Shown piece by piece: positions 5,965 to 7,247 of a stretch of 7,247 bases of DNA. The position numbers were made by a program, and so were the translations under genes. Position 1 is the stretch's first letter. Each line of letters starts with the position of its first letter. The notes beneath the pieces were generated by a model, which was not told the origin of the DNA, did not search any database, and saw only the letters and a list, made by a program, of their open reading frames with translations. Origin of the DNA: Acidobacteriaceae bacterium (GTDB taxonomy: Bacteria; Acidobacteriota; Terriglobia; Terriglobales; Acidobacteriaceae); NCBI GenBank assembly GCA_003165455.1, contig PLUJ01000045.1:6576-13822 (forward strand), given 5' to 3'.

Positions 5965-6110
5965 AGACGCGTGCATATATCCGGCCTCATACATGGAAGA
6001 TGTGTCATCTTCCGGGCCCTGATGGAATCTGCGCTTCTTCTCCTAATCAGGTCAACGGCCTTGAAAGGCCCCGCTCCCCGCAGGTTTTGAAGAAGCTGGT
6101 CTCACCACTT
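5965..6110 (-). ncRNA. Candidate bridge RNA (seekRNA) of the IS1111-type element
   Basis: It lies between the transposase stop and the element end, where IS1111-group elements encode their guide RNA. In 5'-to-3' order on the minus strand: a small stem TGGT/ACCA (6107-6097); a perfect 8-bp closing stem GCTTCTTC/GAAGAAGC (6096-6089 with 6040-6033); a target loop with GGGGAG (6079-6074) facing TGACCT (6054-6049) below a hairpin GGCCTTTCAAGGCC (6070-6057); then a donor loop with ATTCCATCAG (6028-6019) facing ATATATGC (5980-5973) below a GGCC/GGCC stem (6018-6015 with 5986-5983) and a perfect 8-bp hairpin (6013-5995). The four loop strands match the occupied target halves and the two element ends, as bridge-RNA guides should. 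The transcript ends are estimates. No expression evidence is available from sequence. Confidence 0.8.
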
Positions 6111-6169
6111 TCGCCATCATGTTTGGCTCAAGCATCTCGACTGGACACCTCAACTCCAGCGCAGAAAAT

Positions 6170-7186
6170 TTACACAGCGGGCCGATACGCTTGCTGCTTC
6201 GCTATCAGGGACCAGAGAATGCGCGCATTCTTGTTGGCGAGCGCAACGCAAGCTCTCGCCGTTCCCAGTCTCTGTTGTTTGTCGTTGATCCATCGACTGC
6301 GATAGTCGGTCTTAGCTTTGGCCCGATAGACCACCGACCTGGCTCCATGCACCAGCAGCGTGCGCAGATAGGGATCGCCGCGTTTGCTGATACCCAGTAG
6401 TTGTGTCTTGCCTCCGCTGGAGTGTTGTCGCGGCACCAGACCCAGCCATGCGGCGAACTGCCTCCCGTTCCGAAAGGCATGCCCGTCGCTGATGGCGGCC
6501 ACAACCGCCGTGGCTGTTACCGGCCCAATGCCTTCCACAGCGGCGATGCGCCGGCACTCCGCATTCTCGCGAAAGGCCCGCTCGATCCGTTGATCCGCGG
6601 AACCGATCTTTGCTTCCAGTTCTACCAGTTCTTCATAGAGGGAGTGGAATAGATGCCGGGTAGAAATCGTGAGTTCGTTCCCGTCGTCTTCCAGCAGTGC
6701 AGGGAGATGGCGGCGCAACTGAGCCACATGCTGCGGAAGAACAATCCCGTACTCCGCCAGCAGTCCGCGAATCTGGTTGACCAACTGTGTCCGGCAACCG
6801 ATCAGTCGCGACCGCACGCGATGCAGGCACTGCAGATCCTGCTGCTCGACCCGCTTGGCCGGAACGAAGCGCATGCTCGGCCGACTCACAGCTTCGCAGA
6901 TAGCCTCCGCATCGTTGGCATCATTCTTCTGCGACTTCACATAGGGCTTCACAAACTGCGGCGCGATCAGACGCACCGTATGTCCCAACCGGCTCAATAC
7001 CCGAAACCAGTAGTGGGCTCCGCCGCTGGCTTCCAAACCAATGAGACAAGGTTCGACTCCAGCAAAGAACGAAGGCACCTCAGCCCGTCTCAGCCTTTTC
7101 CTCATGACCACCCTGCCCTTGCCGTCCACTCCATGCGCTTGAAATGTCTGCTTCGCAATATCCAGTCCAACTGTCACTATCTTCAT
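6170..7186 (-). CDS. IS110/IS1111-family transposase (DEDD recombinase), 338 aa
   Basis: This RNA-guided recombinase excises the element as a circle and inserts it. The N-terminal RuvC-like DEDD domain shows D9 (VGLDIAKQTF), E52 (IGLEASGG) and the KNDANDAEAI motif with D89 and D92. A helical linker spans about 110-210. The C-terminal Tnp20-type domain has VEGIGPVTATAVVAAI (217-232), FAAWLGLVPRQHSSGGK (244-260) with the nucleophile candidate Ser256 or Ser257, and the GISKRGDPYLRTLLVHGA block (265-282). The ATG at 7186 has a strong ribosome site, GGAGGTGG at 7200-7193, 6 bases away. The frame is intact and of normal length for the family, so the element may be active. Confidence 0.97.
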   Translation of the reverse strand: MKIVTVGLDIAKQTFQAHGVDGKGRVVMRKRLRRAEVPSFFAGVEPCLIGLEASGGAHYWFRVLSRLGHTVRLIAPQFVKPYVKSQKNDANDAEAICEAVSRPSMRFVPAKRVEQQDLQCLHRVRSRLIGCRTQLVNQIRGLLAEYGIVLPQHVAQLRRHLPALLEDDGNELTISTRHLFHSLYEELVELEAKIGSADQRIERAFRENAECRRIAAVEGIGPVTATAVVAAISDGHAFRNGRQFAAWLGLVPRQHSSGGKTQLLGISKRGDPYLRTLLVHGARSVVYRAKAKTDYRSRWINDKQQRLGTARACVALANKNARILWSLIAKQQAYRPAV

Positions 7187-7192
7187 TGGGAA

Positions 7193-7200
7193 CCACCTCC
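7193..7200 (-). promoter_or_regulatory. Strong ribosome binding site of the IS1111 transposase
   Basis: GGAGGTGG on the minus strand lies 6 bases before the ATG at 7186 and fixes that start. It is the best ribosome site in the window. Confidence 0.75.
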
Positions 7201-7221
7201 GGGACTGAGCTTACAATCATC

Positions 7222-7235
7222 CCGGATGGGTCCAT
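7222..7235 (-). repeat. IS1111 subterminal inverted repeat, left end of element
   Basis: CCGGATGGGTCCAT on the plus strand is the perfect inverse of 5917-5930. Six bases (TCCATT) separate it from the proposed core AG at 7242-7243. Confidence 0.88.
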
Positions 7236-7241
7236 TCCATT

Positions 7242-7247
7242 AGGTCA
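7242..7247 (-). repeat. Outer tip of the IS3 right terminal repeat
   Basis: AGGTCA, the last six bases of the window, is the inverse of TGACCT at the IS3 left end (4637-4642). The match is short, but it falls exactly where the missing tip is expected. Confidence 0.65.

Larger units (their letters stand above)
5912..7241 (-). mobile_element. IS110-family (IS1111 group) insertion sequence
   Basis: The proposed limits leave AG at both junctions (5910-5911 and 7242-7243), read as the crossover core (CT in transposase orientation). That gives about 1330 bp. IS1111-group hallmarks are all present: a DEDD/Ser transposase, short perfect inverted repeats set in from the ends, a short 5' leader (about 55 bases) and a long 3' non-coding region (about 258 bases) carrying a candidate guide RNA. 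Exact ends could shift by one or two bases, because the uninterrupted target is inferred and not seen. Confidence 0.85.
4637..7247 (-). mobile_element. IS3-family insertion sequence, split by an IS1111-type element
   Basis: The left end is TGACCTGCCCC at 4637. The transposase genes orfA and orfB read leftwards. The right terminal repeat begins inside at about 5880-5911 and resumes at 7244-7247 after the nested element, so the window ends AGGTCA, the inverse of the left tip. Removing the insert (5912-7241, plus one copy of the shared AG) leaves an element of about 1279 bp, normal for IS3. The 3 or 4 bases before the left end are GTA or AGTA and should be repeated just outside the right edge. 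Assignment rests on OrfA/OrfB sequence, the frameshift signal and the inverted repeats. Confidence 0.85.

Noticed and set aside
5820..6008. Minus-strand 62-codon frame in the IS1111 3' region
   Set aside because: It crosses the IS3/IS1111 junction and overlaps orfA in another frame; the region is better explained by structured RNA.
5904..6079. Repeated short motifs (gcatatat, ggggag, aggtca) as a possible CRISPR or iteron array
   Set aside because: The copies are unevenly spaced and lie on opposite strands; they are explained as guide and target pairs of the bridge RNA.
5598..6305. Plus-strand 235-codon frame across the two IS elements
   Set aside because: It spans the IS3 end, the junction, the guide-RNA region and the start of another gene's antisense; Ser/Pro/Arg-rich with no domain.

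Overview
The window looks like a piece of a fairly GC-rich bacterial chromosome. I lean towards Acidobacteriota (Terriglobia type): secreted TPR proteins with Pro/Ala/Thr-rich linkers sit directly upstream of the RNase III gene. That assignment is inference; nothing in the window proves it. The layout falls into three parts.

(1) Positions 1-3321 are a minus-strand housekeeping block, read right to left. It holds a secreted TPR-tailed protein of unknown function (538 aa), a small TPR lipoprotein (278 aa), and the RNase III gene rnc, whose last codons run off the left edge. The three genes face the same way with gaps of about 100 bases, so they could be one transcript.

(2) Positions 3322-4636 hold a divergent intergenic region and then a plus-strand pair. 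A three-helix membrane protein with a soluble C-terminal domain overlaps (ATGA) a small ORF. That small ORF is cut after 42 codons by an insertion sequence.

(3) Positions 4637-7247 are two nested insertion sequences. The outer one is an IS3-family element with OrfA and OrfB, an A_AAA_AAC frameshift site and imperfect terminal inverted repeats. Its right-hand terminal repeat has been split by an IS110-family element of the IS1111 group. This inner element has a DEDD/Ser transposase, perfect 14-bp subterminal inverted repeats and a long non-coding 3' region. The last bases of the window (AGGTCA) match the inverse of the first bases of the IS3 element (TGACCT), so the window appears to stop exactly at the far end of the IS3 element.

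The main result is in the 3' non-coding region of the IS1111-type element (about 5965-6110, minus strand). It can be read as a complete bridge RNA (seekRNA). A target loop carries GGGGAG and TGACCT, matching the two halves of the occupied site in the IS3 terminal repeat. A donor loop carries ATTCCATCAG and ATATATGC, matching the two ends of the element itself. Each guide pair faces across an internal loop capped by a perfect or near-perfect hairpin, and the target loop is closed by a perfect 8-bp stem. Both junctions share the dinucleotide AG (CT in transposase orientation), which is a plausible crossover core. The element therefore seems to encode an RNA that programs it to insert into the ends of another transposon.
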